Positions 1 to 8,009 of a stretch of DNA of 64,000 nucleotides are shown piece after piece. Location: positions 1 to 64,000 of the forward strand of contig NZ_BMCP01000005.1 in assembly GCF_014635245.1 (NCBI RefSeq). Direction: 5' to 3'. Position numbers and translations under genes: made by a program. Within the stretch, counting starts at the first letter, position 1. Every line of letters begins with the position of its first letter. Under the pieces are notes generated by a model. It saw only the letters and a program-made list of their open reading frames with translations. It made no database searches and was not told the DNA's origin. Origin of the DNA: Agaricicola taiwanensis. GTDB lineage: Bacteria > Pseudomonadota > Alphaproteobacteria > Rhizobiales > Methylopilaceae.

Positions 1-21
1 AGAACCAAAACCCGCCCCCAT

Positions 22-64
22 GAGTGTCAGGGATGTCTCCGAACGAGTGTCAGGGATGTCTCCG
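22..64. repeat. Direct repeat resembling an insertion sequence end
   Basis: Two perfect copies of the 20-mer GAGTGTCAGGGATGTCTCCG lie at 22-41 and 45-64, 23 bases apart start to start. Tandem motifs of this kind (TGTCAGGGATGTCTCC) occur at the ends of some IS481/IS3-like elements; that link is from memory and not tested. No transposase is visible, so either the element extends left of the window or only an end is left. The repeat abuts a cut-off REP arm at 75-91. Confidence 0.45.
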
Positions 65-74
65 GTCTTTACAA

Positions 75-91
75 CAAGGCCTAGCATGACG
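75..91. repeat. Truncated arm of REP family A
   Basis: CAAGGCCTAGCATGACG matches the last 17 bases of the right arm of the complete element at 38601-38696. The rest of the element is missing here and is replaced on the left by the IS-end-like repeat. This suggests that an insertion disrupted an older REP copy. Confidence 0.5.
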
Positions 92-120
92 TGTTTTGGA
101 TGATGCCGCAGCCAGATCCG

Positions 121-1377
121 TCACTCCTCGCGCACGGTGAGGGCGAGAACAAGACCGAGGACACCCAGCGCCCCCGTCAGCATCACCACGGCGGGCCAGC
201 CGCCGTGGCTCCAGAACCAGCCGCCGACCGAGCCGGTGACCGAGGAGCCGAGATAATAAAACAGGAGGTAGAGCGAGGAGGCGTGGCCCTTGGCGGCACC
301 GGCAAGGCGGCCGATCCAGCCGCTCACCACCGAGTGGGCGATGAAGAAGCCGACCGTCACCATGACGATGCCGAGGATGATGAGCGGCAGCGGCTGCGCC
401 AACGTCACCAGGACGCCCGCCACCATGATCAAGACACCCGCCGCCAGCGGCAGGCGGCGGCCGAAGCGATCGGCAAGGCCTCCCGCCATGGAGGAGGAGA
501 CGATGCCGAAGGCAAAGGCCAGGAACACCATGGCGATGGCGGTCTGGCTGAGGCCGTAGGGGGCATCGGTCAGCCGGAAACCGGTGTAATTGAACATGGT
601 GACGAAGACGCTGGTGAGCGCGAAGCCCACGGCGAAGAGCCGCGCCAGCCGCGTGTTCCTGAGGTGGCCGCCCCAGGTGGCGAGGTGATAGCGCGGCCTG
701 AAGCCGCGCTGCACCACGAAATTGCGCGAGGGCGGCAGCAGCGCGACAAAGCCCAGCGCCGCGGCGAGGCCGACTATGCCGAGGATGCCCATGGCGCCGC
801 GCCAGGAGGTGAGCTCGGTCAGGACGCCCATGCCAACCCGGCCCACCATGGCGCCGAAGGCGGTGCCCGCCACATAGAGGCCCATGGCTTTCCCGAGGTG
901 GCGCGGGTCGATCTCCTCGGCGAGATAGGCCATGGCCACCGCCGGCACGCCGCCCAGCACGAGACCCTCGGCGAGGCGCGTCACCAGCAGCATGTTCCAA
1001 CTTGGCGACAGCGCCACCGCCATGTTGAGGACGGCGGCCAGCGCCATGGAGGCGAACATGAGGCCGCGCCGCCCCAGAGCCTGCGAGAAGGCGCCAGCGG
1101 CGAGGATGGCGAAGGCGAGCGCTCCTGTCGTCAGCGAGAGCGCCAGGGAGGCCGAGGCCGGGCTGATGCCGAAGCTCTGCGCGAAGGCCGGCAGCAGCGG
1201 CTGAACGCAGTAGAGCAGCGAGAAGGAGGAGAAGCCGGCGAGGAACAGCGCGATGCTGACCTGCCGGTAGGCGGGAGTGCCGCGCTGGATCTGCTGGGGA
1301 GGGACGTCTGCGCGTGGTGCCGGTGCGGCGGGGCGGTCAGGAACCGGCGCCAGACCGGGGATGCTGGTGATGCTCAT
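121..1377 (-). CDS. MFS efflux transporter, YnfM-like
   Basis: This 418-residue inner-membrane protein has about twelve hydrophobic segments, as expected for a major facilitator. After a proline-rich cytoplasmic N-terminus (residues 1-35) the first helix carries FSLLYCVQPLLPAF, typical of the YnfM/arabinose-efflux-like group. The loop after helix 2 has the degenerate motif SQALGRRG, and the second half repeats it as ADRFGRR. Likely role: proton-driven export of a small organic compound; the substrate is unknown. It is divergent from a LysR gene across an 85-base gap, the same arrangement as ynfM/ynfL in enterics, so the LysR probably controls it. The ATG at 1377 is the only well-placed start. 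Confidence 0.85.
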   Translation of the reverse strand: MSITSIPGLAPVPDRPAAPAPRADVPPQQIQRGTPAYRQVSIALFLAGFSSFSLLYCVQPLLPAFAQSFGISPASASLALSLTTGALAFAILAAGAFSQALGRRGLMFASMALAAVLNMAVALSPSWNMLLVTRLAEGLVLGGVPAVAMAYLAEEIDPRHLGKAMGLYVAGTAFGAMVGRVGMGVLTELTSWRGAMGILGIVGLAAALGFVALLPPSRNFVVQRGFRPRYHLATWGGHLRNTRLARLFAVGFALTSVFVTMFNYTGFRLTDAPYGLSQTAIAMVFLAFAFGIVSSSMAGGLADRFGRRLPLAAGVLIMVAGVLVTLAQPLPLIILGIVMVTVGFFIAHSVVSGWIGRLAGAAKGHASSLYLLFYYLGSSVTGSVGGWFWSHGGWPAVVMLTGALGVLGLVLALTVREE

Positions 1378-1418
1378 GATGACCTTCTAGATGTCACCAC
1401 GGCGCCCGCCGGTCCAAT

Positions 1419-1442
1419 ATATGGTAGATGCGATCTTGATAT
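1419..1442. promoter_or_regulatory. Dyad in the MFS/LysR divergent promoter
   Basis: The 85-base gap between the two divergent genes contains ATAT-N3-AGAT-GCG-ATCT-N2-ATAT, an imperfect inverted repeat. It is the most AT-rich and symmetric part of the gap and lies 20 bases before the LysR start. LysR proteins usually bind such T-N11-A type dyads between divergent genes. The dyad is seen directly; its use as an operator is inferred. Confidence 0.4.
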
Positions 1443-1462
1443 GTTTTGGAGATAGCCCCGCC

Positions 1463-2371
1463 ATGGAGCTGCGCCACATCCGCTACTTCCTCGCCGTGGC
1501 CGAGGAGGGCAACTTCACCCGCGCCGCCGCCCGCGTCGGCATCGGCCAGCCGCCGCTGAGCCAGCAGATCCGTGATCTGGAGGAGGAAGTCGGCACGCCG
1601 CTCTTTCATCGCGTTCCCCATGGCGCGGAGCTGACCGAGGCGGGGTCGGCCTTTCTGGCGGCCGTGCGCGGCATGCCCGATCAGGTGGCCCTCGCCACGC
1701 GCGCTGCCCGGCGCGCCGCCCGGGGCGAGACGGGCACGCTGCGCGTCGGCTTCACCGGCGCGTCGATCTTCAATCCGCTGGTGCCCGCGACCATCCGGGC
1801 CTATCGCCGCGCCTTTGCCGAGGTGGACCTGATCCTGACCGAGGCCAACAGCATTGGGCTGGTCGCAGCGCTGCGCGAGGAGAACATCGATGCCGCCTTC
1901 GTGCGCCCCAACGGCGCGGAGGGCGACGATATCGTGGTGCACCGCTTCGCCGACGAGCCCATGGTGCTGGCCCTGCCCAAGGGGCATGGCGCGGTGCAGG
2001 GCGACGGCGGCGGCGCCATGGACCTTTCAAGCCTTGCCGCCGAGCCCTTCATCCTGACGCCGCATTACATCAGCCCGACGCTGCTGGACGCGGCGGTGGA
2101 GGCCTGCCGCAGGGCCGGCTTCGAGCCGATCCTCGGCCAACCGGCGCCGCAGATCGCGACCGTCCTGTCGCTGGTGGCGGCGGAACTGGGCGTCTCCATC
2201 GTGCCGGCCTCCATGCGGCAGCTCAATGTGGCCGGCGTCGCCTACCGCGACATCGCGGGCGAGCCCCCGGTGGCGCGGCTGGCGCTGGTGCACCTCAAGA
2301 CCAACCGAACGGCGCTGGTGCAGAATTTCGCGGCCAGGGCCATCGCGCGCAACAGGGCCCGGAAGGGGTGA
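1463..2371 (+). CDS. LysR-family transcriptional regulator
   Basis: The 302-residue protein begins MELRHIRYFLAVAEEGNFTR, the standard LysR winged-helix start, and its recognition helix region reads GQPPLSQQIRDLEEEVG. The remainder (about 90-295) is a substrate-binding effector domain with the usual GTLRVGF entry strand. The open frame extends upstream to 1391, but the ATG at 1463 fits the family N-terminus exactly and leaves room for the divergent promoter. It probably regulates the MFS gene at 121-1377 and itself. The inducer cannot be deduced. Confidence 0.9.
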   Translation: MELRHIRYFLAVAEEGNFTRAAARVGIGQPPLSQQIRDLEEEVGTPLFHRVPHGAELTEAGSAFLAAVRGMPDQVALATRAARRAARGETGTLRVGFTGASIFNPLVPATIRAYRRAFAEVDLILTEANSIGLVAALREENIDAAFVRPNGAEGDDIVVHRFADEPMVLALPKGHGAVQGDGGGAMDLSSLAAEPFILTPHYISPTLLDAAVEACRRAGFEPILGQPAPQIATVLSLVAAELGVSIVPASMRQLNVAGVAYRDIAGEPPVARLALVHLKTNRTALVQNFAARAIARNRARKG

Positions 2372-2418
2372 GGGAGAAGTCTCCAGCCCCACGTTGGCAT
2401 AAGCGCTCAAAGTGTATG

Positions 2419-2469
2419 ATTGACTGATTGGCATATTGTCTGGCAATCTCGCTTTCAAGTTGATTGCCA
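2419..2469. promoter_or_regulatory. Cluster of GATTG half-sites before the first catabolic block
   Basis: GATTG occurs at 2419, 2427 and 2462 and, inverted as CAATC, at 2445-2449. GATTGGCA (2427-2434) and TGGCAATC (2442-2449) form a near-perfect dyad, and GATTGCCA (2462-2469) repeats the inverted half exactly. The cluster lies 29-79 bases before the CMD-protein start, where an operator would act. The GntR protein at 5104-5856 or a neighbouring LysR could bind it. Confidence 0.4.
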
Positions 2470-2497
2470 CCGACCAGCCAGCGGGATGGGAAACACA

Positions 2498-2881
2498 ATG
2501 AGCGATGGATCGATGTACGATGCCGGCCTCAAGAATCGCCGGGAAGTTCTCGGCGCCGATTACGTGGACAACTCCATCGGGAACGCCGATTCCTTCAATT
2601 CGGAGTTCCAGGAGCTTGTCACGCGGTACTGCTGGGGCGAGGTGTGGTCGCGCGAGGGGCTTACCCGTCGGGAGCGTTCCCTGATCAATCTCGGCATGAT
2701 CTCGGCGCTCAACCGCCCGCATGAGCTCAAGCTCCATGTGAAGGGCGCGTTGAACAACGGCCTCACCCGCGACGACATCAAGGAGGTTCTCCTCCAGGTC
2801 ATGATCTATTGCGGCGTGCCGGCGGCCGTCGACAGCTTCCGCGTCGCGCGTGAAGTGCTGGGGCATGACAACGACCGATAG
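2498..2881 (+). CDS. Carboxymuconolactone decarboxylase-family protein
   Basis: The 127-residue protein has the length and motifs of the CMD/PcaC family: RYCWGEVWSREGLTRRERSLI, then HELKLHVKGALNNGLTRDDI and a terminal VPAAVDSFRVAREVL. PcaC decarboxylates 4-carboxymuconolactone in protocatechuate catabolism, but many family members have other decarboxylase or peroxidase-like roles, and no other pca gene is present here. The ATG at 2498 (MSDGSMYDAG) is preferred over the earlier in-frame start at 2420 because it restores the family length and the earlier start would overlap the GATTG cluster. It opens a co-directional gene set; a paralogue lies at 24994-25389. Confidence 0.85.
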   Translation: MSDGSMYDAGLKNRREVLGADYVDNSIGNADSFNSEFQELVTRYCWGEVWSREGLTRRERSLINLGMISALNRPHELKLHVKGALNNGLTRDDIKEVLLQVMIYCGVPAAVDSFRVAREVLGHDNDR

Positions 2882-2905
2882 GGTCATGTCCTCAGGGGGA
2901 TCGCC

Positions 2906-3607
2906 ATGTACGGGCACATCTATCACAGCTTTGCGCGCGCCCCTTTAAGCCTGATCGACAGGTTCAAGGGCGTGCCGACCTCGACGCTAAGCGACGCCAT
3001 GGGCCGGCATGGCGCCATGAAGTCGGAGATCCGTCCCATATTCGACGACATCAGCCTGGTCGGTTCGGCCTTCACGGTCCTCTGCTTTCCCGGCGACAAC
3101 CTCATGACCCACAAGGCGCTCCAGATGGTGGGGCCGGGCGATGTCCTGGTGATCGACGACGGCGACCACGACACCGGCTGCTTCGGCCATCGCAGCGCCC
3201 TTCAGGCAAGATCCCGCGGCGGGGTTGGTGTTGTCGCAAGCGGTTCCATCCGTGACCTTGCCCTGCTGCGGCGCGAGCGCTTTCCGGTTTTCTGCCGCAG
3301 CGTCTCGCCCCGGGCGCCGCAGAAGAACACGCCGGGGTCGATCAATGTCCCCGTGCAGGTCGGCGGGCTGGCAGTGTGCCCGGGCGATATCATCGTCGGG
3401 GATGATGACGGGGTGGTGGTCGTGCCGCTGGCATCGGCCGAAGAAATCCTTGCCAAGGCCCTGCAGCGCGATCGCGCTGAAGCGGATGCCATCGCGAAGG
3501 GAGAGACGGGAGAGCTGCCGCTCGATCCCACCCATGGCGCGCTGCAACTGGATCAGATTCTGAAAGGCAAGGTGATCGAGCATTTCGAGCCCTATGCCCG
3601 TTCGTGA
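2906..3607 (+). CDS. RraA/HMG-CHA aldolase-family protein
   Basis: The 233-residue protein belongs to the RraA-like fold, which includes 4-hydroxy-4-methyl-2-oxoglutarate/4-carboxy-4-hydroxy-2-oxoadipate (HMG/CHA) aldolases. Visible hallmarks are TSTLSDAMGR near the N-terminus, PGDVLVIDDG, and GVVASGSIRDLALLR, where the Arg-Asp pair matches the substrate- and metal-binding pair of the aldolases. NVPVQVGGLAVCPGDIIVGDDDGVVVVP is also characteristic. The aldolases split a hydroxy-oxo acid to pyruvate plus a second keto acid. Placement between a CMD protein and an aldehyde dehydrogenase favours a catabolic lyase over the RNase E inhibitor role. The substrate is unknown. Confidence 0.8.
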   Translation: MYGHIYHSFARAPLSLIDRFKGVPTSTLSDAMGRHGAMKSEIRPIFDDISLVGSAFTVLCFPGDNLMTHKALQMVGPGDVLVIDDGDHDTGCFGHRSALQARSRGGVGVVASGSIRDLALLRRERFPVFCRSVSPRAPQKNTPGSINVPVQVGGLAVCPGDIIVGDDDGVVVVPLASAEEILAKALQRDRAEADAIAKGETGELPLDPTHGALQLDQILKGKVIEHFEPYARS

Positions 3608-3622
3608 CGGAAGAGGCGCTCC

Positions 3623-5101
3623 ATGACGAAATATAAGCATTACATCGATGGCGCCTTCGTCGATCCCGATGGTGGCGGCTGGTTCGAGACGCTAAACCCC
3701 TATACCGCCAAGCCCTGGGCCGAGATCGCGCGGGGCAATGCCGCTGACGTCGACCGCGCGGTCGAGGCGGCCCACCGCGCATTCGAGGAGGGCCCCTGGT
3801 CTGTCAGCACGGCCAGCGAGCGCGGGGCGGTGCTGCGCCGCATCGGCGATCTCGTCGCCCGCGATGCGGAACGTCTCGCGGCGATCGAGGTCCGCGACAA
3901 CGGCAAGCTGATGGCCGAGATGCTGGCGCAACTGCGCTACATCCCGAGCTGGTATTACTATTACGGCGGCCTTGCCGATAAGGTCGAGGGCGCGGTGCTG
4001 CCGCTCGATAAGCGCGGCTACCTGAACTACACGCGCTACGAACCTTTGGGCGTGGTGGCGGTAATCACGCCATGGAATTCGCCCCTGCTGCTCACGACAT
4101 GGAAACTGGCGCCCGCGTTGGCGGCCGGCAACACCGTGGTGATCAAGCCATCGGAGTTCACATCGGCGTCCGTGCTGGAATTCGTGAAGCTCATGGAAGA
4201 GGCGGGGGTGCCTCCCGGCGTCGTCAATGTCGTCACCGGTTTCGGGGCGGAGGTCGGCAGCCCGCTGGTCGAGCACCCGAAGGTGGCAAAGGTCGCCTTC
4301 ACCGGATCGGACGCGACCGGCAAGAAGATCTATGCGCAGGCCGGCCAGACCATGAAGCACGTCACCATGGAGCTGGGCGGCAAATCGCCCAACATCGTCT
4401 TCGCCGACGCCGATCTCGACGATGCCGTCAATGGCGCCATCTCCGGCATTTTCGCCGCCAGCGGCCAGACCTGCCTTGCCGGGTCGCGCCTGCTGGTGGC
4501 CGATGAGATCCACGACGCATTCCTTGAGCGGCTGGTCGCCAAGGTGAAGAGCGCGCGCATGGGCGATCCTGCCAGCATGGAGACCCAGGTCGGCCCCATC
4601 ACCACGCCGCCGCAATACCGCAAGGTGCTCAATTATATCGATATCGCAGTCGGTGAGGGCGCGACGCTGGTGGCTGGCGGCGGGCCTGGCAAAGCGCCCG
4701 AATGCGGCGACGGCTGGTTTGTCGAGCCGACGATCTTCAAGGACGTCGGGAACCACATGCGGATCGCGCAGGAGGAGGTGTTCGGCCCGGTCCTCTCCGT
4801 CATCCGCTTCAAGGACGAGGAGGACGCGCTGCGGATCGCCAACGAGACGATCTATGGGCTGGCCGCCGGCGTCTGGACGCGCGACATCGGCCGCGCGATC
4901 CGCATGACGGAAGCCTTGCGGGCGGGCACCGTCTGGGTGAACACATATCGCGCCACCAGCTTCATGTCGCCGTTCGGCGGCTATCGCCAGAGCGGCATCG
5001 GACGTGAGAACGGGGCGGAGATGATCAAGGAATACATGCAGGTGAAGAGCGTGTGGATGAACTTCGGCGCGCCCTCCACCAATCCCTTCATACAGAGATA
5101 G
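3623..5101 (+). CDS. NAD(P)-dependent aldehyde dehydrogenase
   Basis: The 492-residue protein is a full-length class 3-type aldehyde dehydrogenase. The catalytic elements are present: N151 in PWNSP, general base E250 in MELGGKSPN and nucleophile C284 in GQTCLAGSR, plus the cofactor-fold loop FTGSDATG near 226-233 and EEVFGPVLSV near the C-terminus. It starts 15 bases after the aldolase-like gene, behind a GGAAGAGG-type Shine-Dalgarno sequence, so it is probably cotranscribed. It should oxidise an aldehyde released in this pathway. A clear paralogue with identical catalytic numbering lies at 25464-26945, again next to a CMD protein. Confidence 0.92.
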   Translation: MTKYKHYIDGAFVDPDGGGWFETLNPYTAKPWAEIARGNAADVDRAVEAAHRAFEEGPWSVSTASERGAVLRRIGDLVARDAERLAAIEVRDNGKLMAEMLAQLRYIPSWYYYYGGLADKVEGAVLPLDKRGYLNYTRYEPLGVVAVITPWNSPLLLTTWKLAPALAAGNTVVIKPSEFTSASVLEFVKLMEEAGVPPGVVNVVTGFGAEVGSPLVEHPKVAKVAFTGSDATGKKIYAQAGQTMKHVTMELGGKSPNIVFADADLDDAVNGAISGIFAASGQTCLAGSRLLVADEIHDAFLERLVAKVKSARMGDPASMETQVGPITTPPQYRKVLNYIDIAVGEGATLVAGGGPGKAPECGDGWFVEPTIFKDVGNHMRIAQEEVFGPVLSVIRFKDEEDALRIANETIYGLAAGVWTRDIGRAIRMTEALRAGTVWVNTYRATSFMSPFGGYRQSGIGRENGAEMIKEYMQVKSVWMNFGAPSTNPFIQR

Positions 5102-5103
5102 CG

Positions 5104-5856
5104 ATGGACGAGACGGCAACTGATTTTCGAGTGGCGGCGACCCCGGCGACCCTGCGCAAGCAGGTGGAGGACAAGCTCCGGCAGGCGATCGTGACCGGCT
5201 ATTTCAAGCCCGGCGCACATCTGTCCGATCGTGCCCTCTGCGAGATGTTCCAGGTCAGCCGCACGCTGGTGCGGGAGGCCATCCGGCAGCTCGAGGCCGA
5301 AGGGCTCATCGAAACCCTGTTGCATCGCGGCTCTTTCGTCCGGGTCATGTCCTCGGCCGAAGCGGCCCAGATCTATGACGTCCGGGGTGTTCTGGAAGCG
5401 CTCGCCGCGAAGGGCTTCGCGCGCAACGCCAGCAGTGCCCAGGTCGCCGAACTCAAGGCGGTGTTCATGGAGCTCAAGAAGCTCAGCACGGCCAGGAAGG
5501 CGGCCAATGTCCTCAGCGTCAAGCAGCGCTTCTATGAGGTGCTGCTGGAGGGGTCGGGCAATGACTACGTCACCCGCATGCTGGGGCAGATCCTCAACCG
5601 CAACACGCTGTTGCGGGCAACCTCGCTCTCCGATCCGGAGCGCCTGCCGAACACGGTCCAGGAGATCGGCGCGCTCATCGCCGCGATCGAAAAGCGCGAC
5701 GAACAGGCGGCATGGGATGCAAGCCTGGAGCATGTCCGCAGCGCGGCGAAGGTCGCGATCGACGTTCTGAAGCGACAGGAGGCCGAACTCGGCGGCGACG
5801 GCCGCAAGACGCCGCGAAAGGCGGTCCCGGCCGGATCTGCCGATCAGGGAGGATGA
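5104..5856 (+). CDS. GntR-family regulator, FCD type
   Basis: The 250-residue protein has an N-terminal winged helix (LRKQVEDKLRQAIVTGYFKP, then CEMFQVSRTLVREAIRQLEAEGL) followed by an all-helical FCD effector domain starting near residue 85 (AQIYDVRGVLEALAAKGFAR). FCD regulators usually repress catabolic operons and are released by an organic acid. The ATG at 5104 lies three bases after the aldehyde dehydrogenase stop, so the gene is embedded in the operon. The longer frame upstream would overlap that enzyme. Candidate binding sites are the GATTG cluster at 2419-2469 and the palindrome at 27059-27068. Confidence 0.9.
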   Translation: MDETATDFRVAATPATLRKQVEDKLRQAIVTGYFKPGAHLSDRALCEMFQVSRTLVREAIRQLEAEGLIETLLHRGSFVRVMSSAEAAQIYDVRGVLEALAAKGFARNASSAQVAELKAVFMELKKLSTARKAANVLSVKQRFYEVLLEGSGNDYVTRMLGQILNRNTLLRATSLSDPERLPNTVQEIGALIAAIEKRDEQAAWDASLEHVRSAAKVAIDVLKRQEAELGGDGRKTPRKAVPAGSADQGG

Positions 5857-5857
5857 C

Positions 5858-5910
5858 GGCGGCCGTCTGGGCCGCCGGATGAAACACAAGCGGCGCCAAA
5901 GAAGCGCCGC
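5858..5910 (+). other. Two tandem GC-rich hairpins before tctB
   Basis: GGCGGCC at 5858-5864 pairs with GGCCGCC at 5870-5876, and GCGGCGC at 5890-5896 pairs with GCGCCGC at 5904-5910. Both lie in the 77-base gap between gntR and the first transporter gene. There is no following T-run, so a factor-independent terminator is unlikely. They could separate regulator from transporter expression by attenuation or mRNA protection. Confidence 0.35.
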
Positions 5911-5933
5911 GACAAAGCACCGGGAGGAAAAAC

Positions 5934-6383
5934 ATGAAGCTGCAGATCACGAAGGATTTGCTGAGCGGGGCCCTGTTCCTGCTGATCGGGCTCGGCACGA
6001 TCATCATCGCCCAGGGCTATCGGCTCGGCACCGCCGCGAACATGGGGCCGGGCTATTTCCCGATCATGCTCGGGTCGATCGTGGCGTTGATCGGCGCCGT
6101 GATGCTGGTCAAGGCGGCGCGAAACCCCGAGACGTCGGAAATCATCCAGACGTGGGAATTCCGGCCGCTCGTCTTCCTGACCGCCGCCATCCTCCTGTTC
6201 AGCGCGCTGATCGACACGCGCGGCGCCATCGCCGGGGTCGTTGTCCTGATCCTCGTCGGCCGCCTCGCCGGACGTGAGGGCAGCATGCTGGAACTCGCCA
6301 TCATGGTGCTGGCGCTGACCGCCGCCGCGATCGGCATCTTCGTCTATGGGCTCAACATCCCCCTTCGACTGAGGCCCTGGTGA
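5934..6383 (+). CDS. tctB: TctB small membrane subunit of a tripartite tricarboxylate transporter
   Basis: The 149-residue protein has four predicted membrane segments and the TctB signature region GYRLGTAANMGPGYFPIMLG at about 27-46. TctB is the small membrane component of TTT transporters, which import carboxylates with a periplasmic TctC protein. A strong GGGAGGA sequence precedes the ATG. Its stop overlaps the tctA start (TGATG), implying translational coupling. No TctC gene adjoins this pair, unlike the second set at 21927-24912. Confidence 0.88.
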   Translation: MKLQITKDLLSGALFLLIGLGTIIIAQGYRLGTAANMGPGYFPIMLGSIVALIGAVMLVKAARNPETSEIIQTWEFRPLVFLTAAILLFSALIDTRGAIAGVVVLILVGRLAGREGSMLELAIMVLALTAAAIGIFVYGLNIPLRLRPW

Positions 6384-7888
6384 TGGATCTCCTGCAACAT
6401 CTGGCGCTTGGCTTCAGCGTCGCCTTTTCGCCGAGCAACCTGCTTTACTGCTTCGTGGGCGTGCTTCTGGGCACCTTCATCGGCATCCTGCCCGGCGTCG
6501 GGCCTCTGGTGACGATCGCCGTCCTTTTGCCGCTGACCTTCGGGCTGCCGCCCGAGGGCGCGATGATCATGCTGGCGGGCATCTACTATGGCGCGGCCTA
6601 TGGCGGCTCCACCACCGCCATCCTGGTCAATCTGCCGGGCGAATCCTCGGCGGCGGTCACATGCATCGACGGCTACCAGATGGCGCGGCAGGGGCGCGCC
6701 GGGCCGGCGCTGGCCATCGCCGCGATCGGCTCGGTGGTGGCGGGCTGTTTCGGGACCATATTGATCGCGCTGTGCGGGCCGCCGCTGGCGCGTGTCGCGC
6801 TGCAGTTCGGCGCCGAGGAATATTGCTCCTTGATGCTCATGGCGCTTGTGTCCGCCTCCGCGCTGGTGCGTGGTTCCCTGATCAAGGGCATGGCGATGGC
6901 CTTCTGCGGCGCGATCTTCGGCTTGGCCGGAACCGACGTCAATTCCGGCGTCGATCGCTTCACCTTCGGCCTGCCCGGACTTGCCGAAGGCTTCGATTTC
7001 GTCGTGGTGGCGGCCGGTCTCTTTGCCTTCGCCGAGATCGTCTCGAACCTCGGGGTCTCGCACCAGCGGGGTTTGATCACCACCCGGGTGACCGGGCTGA
7101 TGCCGACGCGTGAGGATCTGAAGGCCTCGTGGAAACCCATTCTGCGCGGCACGGCACTGGGCTCGATCCTGGGGATACTGCCCGGCGCGGGCCAGACCAT
7201 CGCGTCGTTTGCCTCTTATGCCACCGAGCGAAAGCTCAGCAAGACACCCCACCGCTTCGGCCATGGCGCCATCGAAGGCGTGGCCGGCCCGGAATCGGCC
7301 AACAACGCCGCGGCGCAGACCCACTTCATCCCCACGCTGACCCTCGGCATCCCCGGAAGCGCCACCATGGCTCTCCTCCTGGGGGCGCTGATGATCCAGG
7401 GCGTCACGCCGGGACCGCAGGTGATGACGCAGCACCCGGACCTGTTCTGGGGTCTCGTCGTCAGCATGTGGATCGGCAACGTGCTGCTGGTGATCCTCAA
7501 CCTTCCGCTGGTGGGGGCCTGGGTCACCCTGCTGAAGGTGCCCTATCGCTGGCTCTATCCCATCATCATGGTGTTCTCATGCATCGGCATCTTCACCGTC
7601 AACATGAGCGCCACCGATGTTGCTTTCGCCGCCTTCTTCGGTGTCATCGGCTATCTGTTCCTGAAGCTCGACTGTGAGCCCGCGCCCTTCATTCTCGGCT
7701 TTCTGCTTGGGCCCATGCTGGAGGAGAACTTCCGCCGTGCCATGCTGCAATCGCGCGGCAGCCTGAGCGTGTTCGTCACCGAACCGATCAGCGCGGCGTT
7801 CCTCGGTATCGCGCTTCTCTTCATGCTGCTCATGGTCGTTCCGATGATCGCCAAGCGGAAGGACGAGGCGATCATGGAGGAGGCATGA
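6383..7888 (+). CDS. tctA: TctA large membrane subunit of a tripartite tricarboxylate transporter
   Basis: The 501-residue protein has about a dozen hydrophobic segments and the duplicated glycine-rich TctA motifs: GTFIGILPGVGP at 30-41, YGGSTTAILVNLPGE near 75, GSILGILPGAGQTIASF in the second half and TLGIPGSATMALL. It is the permease that energises carboxylate uptake. The ATG at 6383 is chosen over the GTG at 6380 because it gives the same length and N-terminus (MDL) as the paralogue at 23407. It ends 121 bases before the flavoprotein gene. The substrate is unknown; tricarboxylates and many other acids are carried by the family. Confidence 0.92.
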   Translation: MDLLQHLALGFSVAFSPSNLLYCFVGVLLGTFIGILPGVGPLVTIAVLLPLTFGLPPEGAMIMLAGIYYGAAYGGSTTAILVNLPGESSAAVTCIDGYQMARQGRAGPALAIAAIGSVVAGCFGTILIALCGPPLARVALQFGAEEYCSLMLMALVSASALVRGSLIKGMAMAFCGAIFGLAGTDVNSGVDRFTFGLPGLAEGFDFVVVAAGLFAFAEIVSNLGVSHQRGLITTRVTGLMPTREDLKASWKPILRGTALGSILGILPGAGQTIASFASYATERKLSKTPHRFGHGAIEGVAGPESANNAAAQTHFIPTLTLGIPGSATMALLLGALMIQGVTPGPQVMTQHPDLFWGLVVSMWIGNVLLVILNLPLVGAWVTLLKVPYRWLYPIIMVFSCIGIFTVNMSATDVAFAAFFGVIGYLFLKLDCEPAPFILGFLLGPMLEENFRRAMLQSRGSLSVFVTEPISAAFLGIALLFMLLMVVPMIAKRKDEAIMEEA

Positions 7889-8009
7889 TCTTGCCAGTAT
7901 GCGCGAGGGGAATAGTAGGAGCACCAATAAGTCTGAGAGACCCGACGAGGTGTTTGGTAAGGGTCATCCGAGCTCGGCCCGCGTGCCGGGAACAAGCTTG
8001 GAGCGGCAG

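Noticed and set aside
91..1455. 454-residue plus-strand frame across the MFS gene
   Set aside because: Rich in His/Gly/Arg/Glu without any domain; the MFS protein on the other strand is well supported.
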